Assembly: GCA_963573315.1 (NCBI GenBank)
Contig: OY752153.1
Span: 1,488,001 to 1,552,000 of the forward strand
Direction of reading: 5' to 3'
Source: Entomortierella parvispora
Lineage: Eukaryota > Mortierellomycota > Mortierellomycetes > Mortierellales > Mortierellaceae
DNA length: 64,000 nucleotides
Below the pieces are notes generated by a model that made no database searches, was not told where the DNA came from, and was given only the letters and a program-made list of their open reading frames with translations. Shown here in pieces: positions 46,759-57,707 of this stretch (positions within the stretch are counted from its first letter, which is position 1; every line of letters begins with the position of its first letter). The translations under genes were made by a program, and so were the position numbers.

Positions 46759-48377
46759 CTATTTTGATGATAGCAGGCTGGTGCTTGCTTCCTGGGCCGC
46801 AATACCCGCTGCGCCGGTGCAGTAGGATCCCTTGAGGAATGATCGGCAGCACTTGAAGCCCCATTGGCCATCTGACCAGAATGAGCCCCAGACAGTAGTA
46901 TGGTTGTTGATAAGGACATCCTCTTGATATTTTGATTTTGCCTTGGCTGGTTCTTGTCCCTTCAAAACCTTTCCAGATCGCGTATACTCAACATAATTCT
47001 CGGTCTGCGCAAGAAGTAGTTCGCGAGCTGGTGCATCCAAGTGCTCTTCTCCTCCATATTTTGCCAGAATGCTTTCCTTGTTCGTGTCCTGCTGCTCTGC
47101 CTTCTTTTCCTTAAACTTCTTGTGGAGCATCTCTGCCTGAGTCGGATTGGCTTGAAGGTGAACGTCGGAACCCTTTTCAGCAGCCTGCCATGCAAATAAT
47201 TGTACGTTGGCCATATCTTTCGTACTCTCAGAGTACCTCTGAAAGTTGTCTCCTGCATAAGTAAGGCTGTTGGGGTCCTCATCCTTGAGAGGGTTCTCAC
47301 GCATCGAGCGAGTCTTGGGATCATAATGGGCCGAGTTGGGGTCCAAGTTGTACAGATATTTGGCTCGATCCTCACGAATTCTAGATTATTTTTTTACGTT
47401 AATACATAGTCCTTGTTTTCATGGTCGAGTACAATAAAAAAAAGAAAACAGGATTGTACCTGAGATTTCGGATAGTTGTTCTCGTCTTGGCATTGACCTT
47501 TTGTCCAGGCATGTCGAACTTGTCGGCATATTTTTCTTCATCATCGTCGTCGTCATCGCTGTCCCCAAACTCGTTGGCATTGTTTTCAATCCTGGTGGCC
47601 ATGGCTGAGGCTTGGTCATCTTGTTTGTCCAACTCACTCTCCTTAAGTTTTCTCCTTGCGTCCTCGACAAGTTCATATTCTTCATAGATCTTGGCATGCT
47701 CGGCAGTATCGTAACCATTCCAGCGATCTCTCTTGGCATCAAAAGTCATAGCAACTTTTTGAATCACCTCGTCCTCCTTGATATTCTTTCCTGTCCACTT
47801 TGCGCCCTTTTTTCTTGGTCTCTCAACACAGTCCTTGGTCTTGTGGGTCATGGCTCCACAATTTTCACAAGCTCCCTTTCTGTATTTTGTTGCTGCCGGG
47901 CCCTAATAAGATCCACAGGAAATGAGACAGTGAGTATCAAAGTATTGAGATAGAAAGTGCACCTTTAAGATCTCAAGTGACTTACTGCTCTTTGACCTCT
48001 CTGATACCAGTCATCCGTGAAGCGATCCAGATCTGGGGCCCTCTGATGCTTCAAGGAGGCATGCCCGTCGTTGATGTACCCTAAAGCAGATCGACAAGTC
48101 AGTTAGCAAATATGATCACCAGATATAAGATAACACTGTTCAGAATGGACTATATCAATTTGAACATACATGGCGCCTCCGAGATATATTGTGGGATGTG
48201 TGGATTAATCTCTCGTCCTTCTTCGTCTCGGGCTGCAGGTGCTGTTCCAGCCTTTCGGGCTGCCTCCAGATCCTTTTGCTTCCTGTATTCTTCTCGGCTG
48301 AGTTTAGTGCCTATCGCGATAGATATGAATGGTCAGAGAGTGGCCTAACTGTTCGATTCGTTTCCAGACGTTGACAT
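46759..48377 (-). CDS. SLU7: Pre-mRNA splicing factor SLU7
   Basis: Five exons, 48377-48350, 48310-48170, 48080-47986, 47902-47460 and 47380-46759, phases consistent, give 442 residues. Diagnostic text: [33 protein letters not shown], the CCHC zinc knuckle [63 protein letters not shown], and the C-terminal [19 protein letters not shown]. Slu7 acts at the second step of splicing in 3' splice-site choice. The first exon is 28 bases, with a weak donor, GTTAGG. An in-frame upstream ATG at about 48467 would lengthen the N-terminus by 30 residues; the shorter start is chosen because it resembles the family. Confidence 0.93.
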
Positions 48378-48633
48378 CTTTGCATACTCATGGTCGTCAG
48401 TGGGTTGTTGTGAGGGAGGCGATGCCAAGATGGATGCAGCATTGCTCTTTGTCTTTTCACACATCACGTGCGTACCACGGGTGACGCCTTTTTTATTTAA
48501 GGGGCGTAGTTTGTTTTGTGTCAAAAATTGGTTGAAAGAGGGTTGATCCACCTCAAACATCCACGCAAGGTTATGACCTTGACCATCGCAAAAAAACCAA
48601 TAATATATTTATTATCACTTTTTTTGAAGCTGT

Positions 48634-49760
48634 CTACATCTGCCCCATGAACATCTTGATCACAGGGGCCGGAAATTTTAAAGTCGAATGCTTCGCGTAA
48701 TACTGGCTGACGGGCTTGATTTTCTCCCACGCTTCATCAAATGCCTCGACCATCGACTGATCCAATGGCCCCTTATCTAAACCTTTCAGGTTCTCCTCGA
48801 GGTTCTTCAACGATGAAGTTCCGATGATGATGCCATCCTTGGCATCCAATCCTCCATGGTGCCTCATCCAACGCAAAGTCGCCTCAATCAACGTGATCTG
48901 GTTCTTTGCCGCCGCCTTTTCTAGGATATCGAGACCTTCAAAGGTCAATTGATTCCAAAAACGCTCCCGGAAGTGCTTTCCTGATCCGCTCTACATATCA
49001 TTTGAAAGAATTCACGTCGTTAGTAGGTTCTAACGATCTATATACAATCAAATCAACCCAGCGGGCATATTTTCATTACCTTGGGATCAAAGCGAAGACC
49101 ATCTTCGGTCACATCCTTGTCAAACTTGTATTTTCCAGTCAAAAGCCCTCCCGCAACGGGGTGGTAGGCGTAGAACGAAATGTTGAACTGTTTCAAACAG
49201 GGCAGCAACTCTGTCGCCACGGACCGAGAGATCGGGTTGTACATGGCTTGGCAGACCGTAGGAAGCACATAGCCGTTCTGTTTGCAAATCTCATAGAGGG
49301 AGGCCACTTGCCAAGAGAAGAAATTGGACAATCCAAAGCGTTCAAACAGCCCTTCCTTGTACAAGTCATTGATCGCCTTGGCCGTAACATCCAGGGGGGT
49401 CGTAGACTCCGGCGCGTGAAGGTAAAAAATATCGACCTTCGTCATTCCCAGAGTCTTGAGTGACTGACGAAGCTGTGCAGTCAAGTTCTCCTTGTTGAAC
49501 GAACCATGTTCGAACGGCCAGGCCTTTGTGGAGATCTTGAAGTGAGCTTTGGGCAATTGTCCCAAGACCTTTTCAGTCGAACCACTGCCATAGACGCGGG
49601 CAGTATCGAGTTCAGTGTGACCGTAGGAGTGAAAGAGCTCGAGGAAAGGCTCGACGTTCTCGGCGCCATTGACGCGGATAACGGAGAGATCGTGAGAGGT
49701 CTGAACGCCAAAAGTCATGGTACCGAGGACGACACGAGGGAGAGTAGCACTGGGGGGCAT
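48634..49760 (-). CDS. Aldo/keto reductase (AKR7, aflatoxin-aldehyde reductase type)
   Basis: Two exons, 49760-49080 and 48990-48634, phase 0, give 345 residues. The TIM-barrel tetrad is visible: Asp and Tyr in ELDTARVYGSGSTE, Lys in ISTKAWPF, His in IFYLHAPEST. Cofactor and barrel motifs follow: GLSNFFSWQV, QAMYNPISR, FYAYHPVAGGLLTGKY, then IIIGTSSLKNLEENL for NADPH binding. AKR7 enzymes reduce dialdehydes and other reactive carbonyls with NADPH in the cytosol. The ATG at 49760 is preferred over earlier in-frame non-ATG codons because the barrel begins immediately (LPRVVLGTMTFG). Confidence 0.93.
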
Positions 49761-50679
49761 TATGACAAGTGCGTGGATGGGAGTGGAGGGGTGGAGAGAA
49801 GGTAAAAATGGGAACAAGATGTTTTCTTGCACTCTTTTTATTGACTTCTGGCTCCTCAATCAAGGTTACACAAGGGAGCAAAAAGGGAGAAAGTGCTACA
49901 GTATGTACTGCGATCATTTCGAGTGAAACAGCTGGATCTGTTGGAGCGCTTTTTGAGTCGGATGGACCCGCATGGGTCTGGACTTGTAATTGGCGGTGCG
50001 GAGTGCGTATTCACCTGTTGTCTAGGTTTGTGCCCGTTGTAAGGGCTATCAGCACAACACCGATCCCATGGAGGCATTGGTTTCCCTGGGAGTTTCTCGT
50101 TTGGAGCAACCTAAAATTTGCTGCCGTCTCGAATTTAACACTAGCTACCTGTGGCCTGTGCTCCAGCTCATTGTACCGTCGACGCCTCTGATCCCGACCA
50201 ACACCCCCCGCATCACGCCCTTTCAGCCTGCTGTATTCCCGACCATTGCTGCACCTACAAATTCTTTCCGTTGCTCGCCATCCCGACATCGTCGCACCGA
50301 CTACCAGCAACACCACTCCGACATTCACTCATTGGCCTACCTTACTGTCATCCTTGATCCTGGCGCTATCGCCCTACATCTCTTTCTATTTTCTTCTTCT
50401 TTTCTGACTCTTTGTCTTTGTGTGTAAGGTGCTCTCCCGTCCCACAGCATGAAAGTCCCCATTCATTCCTTGTCTAGTGTGTTCACGAGGTGTTTCAAAA
50501 TAAATTTTGGCTTTATTTCCAAAACGCTGTTGCAACGGCTTGACATGGAGTTGGATGCAATAACATGTTCTGCCTTGTCGAAGAAGCGAAAACAAAAAAC
50601 GGGCTGCTTCAGCCTCGGATGACGAGTAGCATATCCATGGTCTAGCCAAATGAAATGAGCAATGTAGAAGTGTGTAGTG
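49761..50679. other. Intergenic, 0.9 kb, no gene seen
   Basis: Promoter of the reductase and 3' flank of the secreted-protein gene. A plus-strand frame at 50068-50427 is pyrimidine-rich and not gene-like. Confidence 0.55.
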
Positions 50680-51366
50680 TTAGTGAGCATAGAGATATGG
50701 ATCAAAGTATCTAACCTCTGGAAATTCACAAGAGGTGCTTGTTCTGGGAGTCTGGTGGGTTAATTTACCTGGGCCGCATGCTGGAGGGGGAGCGAGGATG
50801 GGTGTTTTGATCCAAACCGGGTCCACGAACTCCCAATCACCGTTCGAAACGCTGCCAGTTCTCCAATCATTGCAAATTTTGTCTGCCCACTTGCCGCCGC
50901 ACGACACAGCAACGCCCTGCATGTAGTCAGGATCCCCCTCTTTCGAAACGCGCTTGTAGATGTTTCTCCACTTGGAATTCGATTCTCTAATGCTCTTTAT
51001 CGCCTTGTCAAAGACGTTGTCAACGTTGTTGGAGTCACCGGCTGCAGTAGCGGGACTGATTTGTGCCCCCATCAACGAGCAGCAGATGCATGGGCCGGCG
51101 ACGGACCTGTGGGGTTTATAACCACAGTCACGCTTAGTATCGTCTCTGAGATCAACAAGGCATTGAGCCATGTGATCGCGTTCATCTGTCACTAAAGCTC
51201 CCGAAATGGCGCCAATCGCCTTTTCCATGGCTCCACTTGCAAGCAGACCACAAATATCAGAGATACCAGCGGTAGTCATATTGCCACTATTGGTGGAGGC
51301 AGGAGAAGCTGGGGCAGCGGTAACAGAAGCGACAATGGTAGCAAGGAGGAGAGGCTTGAGGTACAT
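50680..51366 (-). CDS. Small secreted Cys-containing protein
   Basis: The open frame gives 228 residues and begins with a clear signal peptide (MYLKPLLLATIVASVTAAPA). The mature part contains about 10 Cys (for example CGLL, CLVDL, DCGY, GPCICCSLMG, VSCGGKW, KICNDW), and has no family I recognise. Near the 3' end a possible 51-base intron (GTAAAT to TTTCCAG, about 50772-50722) has no stop and is a multiple of three, so both spliced (211 residues) and unspliced forms stay in frame to the same stop. A secreted role at the cell surface or outside is inferred only from the signal peptide. Confidence 0.72.
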   Translation of the reverse strand: MYLKPLLLATIVASVTAAPASPASTNSGNMTTAGISDICGLLASGAMEKAIGAISGALVTDERDHMAQCLVDLRDDTKRDCGYKPHRSVAGPCICCSLMGAQISPATAAGDSNNVDNVFDKAIKSIRESNSKWRNIYKRVSKEGDPDYMQGVAVSCGGKWADKICNDWRTGSVSNGDWEFVDPVWIKTPILAPPPACGPGKLTHQTPRTSTSCEFPEVRYFDPYLYAH

Positions 51367-51469
51367 CGTTGGTTAACGTGGCAGTCAGTTGAGAAGGGTA
51401 AGAGGGTGTTTGAAGAGTTGGGAAGGCTGAGAGTGGTGATCCCATCTAAAAGGTACTCCTGGATACCTT

Positions 51470-51475
51470 TTTATA
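51470..51475 (-). promoter_or_regulatory. TATA box of the secreted-protein gene
   Basis: The minus strand reads CCTATAAAAAGG about 104 bases upstream of the ATG at 51366. Confidence 0.6.
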
Positions 51476-51583
51476 GGAGTTGGAAACCCCCGCCCTCCAT
51501 TGTCCTTCCCAGAGAGCAGAGACAGACCAGGGCGTCCTTTAGGACAGTTGCTGTTATTTCTCGTGCAGACGACTGCGAGACTA

Positions 51584-51650
51584 TGATGCGCTCAAGCTCA
51601 CCATGTTAACTCGACGCGACATTTTGTTTTCTATTGTCGAGGATTTTTTT
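51584..51650 (+). repeat. Left flank repeat of the tandem array
   Basis: CAAGCTCACCATGTTAACTCG, a short gap and ATTTTGTTTTCTATTGTCGAGGA match 52435-52500 in direct orientation, so the array is bracketed by a ~65-bp repeat. Confidence 0.7.
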
Positions 51651-51654
51651 GGAG

Positions 51655-52440
51655 CAATACTAACCTGACAAGAAATTTCCAGGGGCAGTGTTTGTTCCCA
51701 CAATGTTTTCTTGGCGTTGCAATTCAAGGTTGTGCCAATGGGGACGGTCTCCGGTCATGGTATCCCCAGTATCGCGACCGGATGCGGTAGCGAAGAGAAA
51801 ATTTGGGGGAGCATCCATGCGCTGCTGTGCTGTGTTCGAGCTCACCGTGTTGACAGAGCAACATCAAGCTGGCAAGAAATTCCTGGGCAATGTTTGTGCC
51901 CACAATGTTTTCTTGGCATTGCAATTCAAGGTTGCGCCAATAGGGTTGATCTCCGGTCATAGTATCCCCGGTATCGCGACAGGATGCTGTAGCGAAGAGA
52001 AAATTTGGGGGAGCATCCATGCGCTGCTGTGCTGTGTTCGAGTTCACCGTGTGTTGACAGAGCAACATCAAGCTGGCAAGAAATTTCCAGGGCAATGTTT
52101 GTGCCCACAATGTTTTCTTGGCGTTGCAATTCAAGGTTGCGCCAATGAGGATGGTCCTTGGTCATGGTATCCCCAGTATCGCGGCAGGATGCGGCAGCGA
52201 AGAGAAATTTGGGGGAGCATCCATGTGTTGCTGTGCTGTGTTCGAGCTCACCGTGTTGACAGAGCAACATCAAGTTGGCAAGAAATTCCAGGGCAATGTT
52301 TGTGCCCACAATGTTTTCTTGGCGTTGCAATTCAAAGTTGCGCCAATGAGGATGGTCCTTGGTCATGGTATCCCCGGTATCGCGACAGGATGCGGTAGCG
52401 AAGAGAAATTTGGCTGAGCATCCACGTGTTGCTACGCTGT
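51655..52440 (+). repeat. Tandem repeat, four units of 201-205 bp
   Basis: The word CAATGTTTTCTTGGC recurs at 51701, 51903, 52108 and 52309, spacing 202, 205 and 201. Units share GCAAGAAATT, TCATGGTATCCCC and AGCATCCATG with few changes. Open frames up to 236 codons across the array come from the repeat and are not called as genes. Confidence 0.93.
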
Positions 52441-52500
52441 ATTCAAGCTCACCGTGTTGACTCGATACAGCGCGAAATTTTGTTTTCTATCGTTGAGAAC
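52435..52500 (+). repeat. Right flank repeat of the tandem array
   Basis: CAAGCTCACCGTGTTGACTCG and ATTTTGTTTTCTATCGTTGAGAA mirror the left flank at 51584-51650, in the same orientation. Confidence 0.7.
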
Positions 52501-54269
52501 TTGTTTGTAGATTTGTCTCTTTGTGGTCCCGTTTAAATATTAATATTTTGTACTCATATTTGTCATCTCAGTTTATTATTGGTCGTCCACTTGTCTCATT
52601 TGCATTCCGCTTACCTTGTCTGCCTCAGTAGTGTTAGAGTTGCCATTGTCCGCAATTCCACCATCATACTGTATCCATACCCAATTCCATCATCATCTTC
52701 GTGCCCTGATCCAAGATGGCCGACCTTTTGTTTCTTGGATATTCTTATTCACCATCAGTCCCGCGTACCCTCTTTTCCATCGTGAGTACAGATAGCGATA
52801 CCTTGGCTTGAAATAAAGCTCGCTCGGAATCGCGTAAAAGCCGGTATAGATCAAGAGTCGCTATGTGAAAGTATGGTCTCCAGGTGCAGCTTTCTCATAA
52901 GAATCGCACTCGAAGCATAGCCTCTGTATTGCCGAAGAGAGGACTTGCGCTGTGATTTATTTCAGATTCGGCTCTGTTCTCTCGAGTTCCTTGGAAAGTC
53001 GGATATACAACGAGCCATCTTTCGTTAACGTCATGGAACTGAGATCAGACTGCTCACCAGCGCACATATCTAGGAATTTTTGGACAAGGAAATGGATAGT
53101 CAAGAGGACTCTTCGTTGGGTTCCCCCAATGGGAGAGAACATGGGACCGCAGTAACGCTTCGACCCAGTAGAGTGTGCAAAAGTGCAACCGCAAGGCTAT
53201 CTACAAGGACAAGTTGAATGAGTGTCAGTAAGAGAGAATGAGATTGTTATGTTGCATTCAATTGTAATTAATTTCTCATTTCGTGTCCTCCACGGAAAGA
53301 ACTCTGCCATCCCCGAGCTTACACCCGCTTCGTCCTCGATATCTTCTCATGGTGATGAAGACGTGTGTCTATCCTCCCTACTTCTTTGGAAAAGCCGCCT
53401 TGACGACTGTTGATTCTCTAGTTTTGGGGTACATTCGAGACATGTAGCGATAAGGGAAGTATTCGTTTGACGTTTAACTATGAGAACTAATCTCAGCCAA
53501 AAAGCGGATTAGCTTGCCGTTGAAACACGAGATCTGGTATGTAGCAACAAGAAGACAGGAGCCACGATGGTTGCTCGATGGTATGCACCTTGATGGAGGC
53601 AGGGAAGATCATGATGAGACTCTGGCAGTTCTGAGGGCACCTCGGGATGCGAAGAGCTGATGGACGTTAATTAATATCAGGCTCGAATAGTAGGAGGGTG
53701 GGTGGATACAAATAAGAGAAGCTGACGAAAGAAAGAGAAGCTGACGATAAATAGTAAACTGAGACAACAATATTAATAATATGAGCACAAACTAGAGTAT
53801 CAATAAACAGGACCGCCTGAAGAACGGTCCTCGGGCATGTCGTCTCCACGGCTTCAATCTCCACGGTATCGCGATTCCCACGGCCACACTTCTTCTCATC
53901 TTCAAACATCACAAAGGCACGTTTGAAGCTTTGCCTTCAGCGGACCCTCGTCGTTAGCTGCAACACTGCCATCGATCGGTCATTTATGTGTGTACTCACG
54001 TTGTCTATCCTCTTCCGTGTTGCATGATGAATGCACTCAAAGTTCCTCCCCCCTCCCCCTTTTTCCCCCTTTTGGTTGATTTTTGTGCTATATACTCTAG
54101 GTCAAAACGGTGGGGCAAACGATTGGGGGCATGAAGATGAGGACCGGAAGTGGACCGATTGGGTGTTTGTTGTCTAATGGATCGCATGGCCTTACTGTTT
54201 GTGCTAAAACAGACATATTCATGCAGCAACTACTCTCACGCAGTCGGAAAGGAAACGAGGGCAAAGATT
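52501..54269. other. Intergenic, 1.8 kb, no supportable gene
   Basis: Several short open frames on both strands (for example minus 53142-52957) do not join into a convincing model and may be gene remnants. Confidence 0.5.
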
Positions 54270-54276
54270 TATAAAA
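54270..54276 (+). promoter_or_regulatory. TATA box of the small gene at 54336
   Basis: TATAAAA preceded by GATT, 66 bases before the ATG. The tight spacing implies a short leader. Confidence 0.65.
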
Positions 54277-54335
54277 GCCCTGCAGGCGTGGAGTAAATAA
54301 ACACACCCTCCATTGCCAAAACCAGGAAAAAAAGC

Positions 54336-54695
54336 ATGTTCAAATACGCCCAGACGAAACTGACATTCACTGCCAAGCTTTGGGAGCACGACAACCAAAG
54401 AGACCCCAAATACGAGCTGCAATTGATTGGTGTATTCAACAACAAGGATGTGGCGTACAAGAACTACAGCGCCACTGGTTTCCCATCTTTTAGCATCAGG
54501 AACCAGGTTTCTTCCAGACCCCCAAAGGCATATGGTCGTTTGCAGGCCGACTTTCCTATCCCGTCTAATGCGAAAACCGAGTACTGGCCCGCGACCATAG
54601 AACTCGACGAAAAGATATACAACCTCAAGTTCGTGTATTGTGGCCGCCACAATGACCACTCGGATCTTTATGTTGCGGCGTTTGTTGAAATGTAA
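54336..54695 (+). CDS. Small single-exon protein, family not recognised
   Basis: An uninterrupted frame of 119 residues with no signal peptide or membrane helix. The pattern of alternating hydrophobic residues (KLTFTAKLW, YELQLIGVFNN, YWPATIELDEKIYNLKFVYCG, DLYVAAFVEM) suggests an all-beta fold. It has a good TATA box and an AATAAA signal about 65 bases after the stop, so a real expressed gene is likely although its function is unknown. Codon use is like that of its neighbours. It lies just outside the 3' end of mobile element B. It could be a lectin-like or stress-type beta protein, but nothing in the sequence decides this. Confidence 0.65.
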   Translation: MFKYAQTKLTFTAKLWEHDNQRDPKYELQLIGVFNNKDVAYKNYSATGFPSFSIRNQVSSRPPKAYGRLQADFPIPSNAKTEYWPATIELDEKIYNLKFVYCGRHNDHSDLYVAAFVEM

Positions 54696-54859
54696 TCTGA
54701 GAGTAGACCCATGCTTGTCATCAGCCCTCTTCCTTTCATCCACTGTAAAAAATGCCCAATAAAATAGGACGAACCTTCTTTCACGGCCCCACGGTATGAT
54801 ACAGTATATCGATATCTATCGATAGATATTATTATTAATAGTCTAAATAACTTAGAGAG

Positions 54860-54995
54860 CTATTTATTGTGACTTTCAATAATAAATGACCAAAAGATAT
54901 TTAGTTAATATGATGCTCAATTAGAAATTATCAAGAGTCAGAGCAATTTAACCTCAGAATACTTACATAAGTTGAGCGAATACTCAATTCCGCAA
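54860..54995 (-). ncRNA. Candidate guide-RNA scaffold (omega/fRNA-like) at the 3' end of Fanzor copy B
   Basis: Counterpart of 7339-7480. Conservation continues about 70 bases past the stop codon although nothing there is coding, then ends abruptly at TTGAAAGTCACAATAAATAG on the minus strand. The next bases, CTCTCTAAGTTATTTAG, would be the guide if the TnpB/Fanzor rule holds. Confidence 0.35.
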
Positions 54996-57676
54996 TCTTG
55001 GCATCTCGTTCAGGTGCAAGTGGAAGGTTTGGCGTTCCAGACATGAAAGATCTGGTGTTAGCAGGGAGTGACCACGAAGGGCACGTTGGATCAAAGGGGG
55101 GAAGGGTCTTGCGGACGGCAGAGGCCAACTGGACAAAGCCCGACAGTGCAATATTGACTGCAGCGTTCGTATCTCGTCCACGGTCCGCATACCCTAATTG
55201 GAACGAGATGCAGGCGGGGTTCACACATTGAACTGCGCCGTGAACACGAACCATTCTTGTCGTCCCGTTTTTTTCTCGTTTTGCCCGAACGAGACGTACG
55301 AGTGAAAAACAGAATGGACATACTTGGGAACTCTTGTACTCTGGCGTCTTGCAGACTGGATTGTATCTCATATGCCGTTCAGGTATAATTGTCCCTCCCA
55401 TTTTCGCGCGACCCTTCAGACGGGAGCCTACACCAGAGCCTGCGTCACCGTGAAGCATCAATGGTATAACAACCGGGCAGACCCTTGGACAGTGCTCCAA
55501 ATGTTTCAGTGTACGTCGTTGTCCTCGAGGGGCGTTCTTTTGGTCGCTGAACTCGGGTAGATGGTGGTAGCCACAATCTGCACAAAATCCGGTTGTGCAG
55601 GGCGAGGGTGCCGGCTCTTGAATAGTGGTCTGCAATAGGTTATCTACTGAGTTCGTTGCAGTTGAATACAGATGGGTGAGCAGAGAGTCCAGCATTGCCG
55701 ATTGATAACAGAGATGCTTCTTACCTGTCACTACTTTCTTGAACGCTTTCCTTTCGTCTGCTGCCACTCGATCATAGGTATGCCTTAAGCTCAGCTCCGT
55801 GTGTCGACGTAAATTTTTCATTTTGTTGGATCTTTCGAATGAGCGAAGTACTGTGCAAGACTCCCGCCGTACTTCCTGCGCTTCGTTTATGGCCTGCAAA
55901 GTGGCGGCGTGGTGGATGGAGTTGTGAGCAAGGTCCTTGTGAGCCTTCTTTATCCCAGTATTGGACGCTATCCTCTTCTTTCGGACACGGGCTTGCTTCG
56001 TAAGACCTGAGTGGTGTCGAATCTGCTGAACGGTCACTTGATATGGGTCTGGGAAGCGGATATCATCAATCGACTGTGCTTCTTCCTCTTGTTCGTAATC
56101 ATTATTGGAGAGGAGCTCAAATCTGTTATGAAGCTTGATCAACGTGTTCTGTGGAAGGGGAACAGTATTGAACAGGACACAGGCTCCTGGATCCGTTCCC
56201 CCAGGGACCAGGACAATGTTCCTCTTTGATAAATCCCCGTTGTTCTGGTCGATTTCCTGCTTTAGGGCGTCGATGTTAATAGATTTGACTGAGTCCAGGC
56301 ACCCAGGTCGAAAGAGTGAGGGTGATGATGTGAACACGGGTGTGGCCGTCGAGTCAATGTTCTCAGTGACTCTTGTCTTCCACGCCGGATCATATTTGAG
56401 GTGGTCGTACTTTTGCTGTCGCAGGTTCTTGATTTGGTCTCTCATCGGGAGTACCTTTAGACGGAGCTGATGTACTACAGTGCGCTGAGACTTCATGATA
56501 GTAAACGTGTCGTTGATGTTCTCGTCCAGTGAGCATTTTAGGTCGATATCATCTTCATCTCGTTTTGCGGCTTTGAGCTCTCGCAAGTCAAACTTTGTCG
56601 CTTTCAAACGATATTCTTGTTGGGCCAGCTGTCGATTAATGGACTGGATCTCTTTGTCAACCTCCGATATTTGTGAATCAAGAGCTTCTGCACGGGCTTT
56701 CGCTTCTGCTTTAGAAAGATTCAGTTCGTGGAGAGCGGCCTGTCGGCGATCGGCATCCGAGATGTACTTTGTTCGGCTTTTGTTCGATTTTTTTCGCTTG
56801 ACTTTGATCATGTTGCGAGGTGGATTCTGTCGCATCTCGTAACCCATTACACGGACGGTGTGCCTGTCTACAAACACGAGCCTGTAGATTGAAGTGAAAG
56901 TCAATATGTGGCCTCAATGTAGGATCGAAATTATAGGACCTTCCAGCATGTTCTTACCTTTCTGCAAATCGCAGACCAAAATTAGAACATGCTGCATGTA
57001 TTGCGGGCATGTCAAAAAATGCTTGGAAAATGACGAACGGATTTTTTGGTGCGTGTTTCTGGTCCGAAACCAATAGTCCTGTTGAATCGTACACGTCAAA
57101 ATGATGCGCTTCCTCATTACAGAGGACCTCACTAATGCCGGTTGCATTCAGAGGTAAGGGCAGGAGCTTTCCAGCAGATGAAAGAGGAGACAACCGTCTG
57201 GCAAAATCACTGTAGCCCATAGCAAACAGCAGCTGATTTGCCAAATAAACGAAAGGACCGGATACCAGGATATGGCGTGGGATGGATCCAGATGAATCTT
57301 TCTTGGGAGCAAATGGACGCAAGGAATTGACGATGCGTGTGGCAACTTGAATTTCGCACTCCTTGAATTTGTGGTCAGAGAACAAGTGGCTACGAAACTC
57401 GTCCTCTGTGATGTTCTCTGGCAATTCAGAGTCATCTATCAACTTGCAAATCACGGCCTCCAGACCCTTGAGATGCTTAGACTTTGGTTCCGCCTTCCGT
57501 GCAGCTTCTATAAGAGACCATATTAACCACTGTTTAATACTTTCACGGACTGTGACACATGGATCTGTTGGGCTTACCTTTCTCAGAGGTTTCACTGTTT
57601 TGAGCGGATGTAGAGATGTTGTGAACCTCCACAGCCTCGTCGAACCCATCAGCGTCGTCTGCTTCCCACACCTCAC

Positions 57677-57707
<31 letters not shown>

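Noticed and set aside
51688-52398. 236-codon open frame on the plus strand and similar ones on the minus strand
   Set aside because: They are produced by the 203-bp tandem repeat; the period shifts frame between units and the text has no conserved fold.
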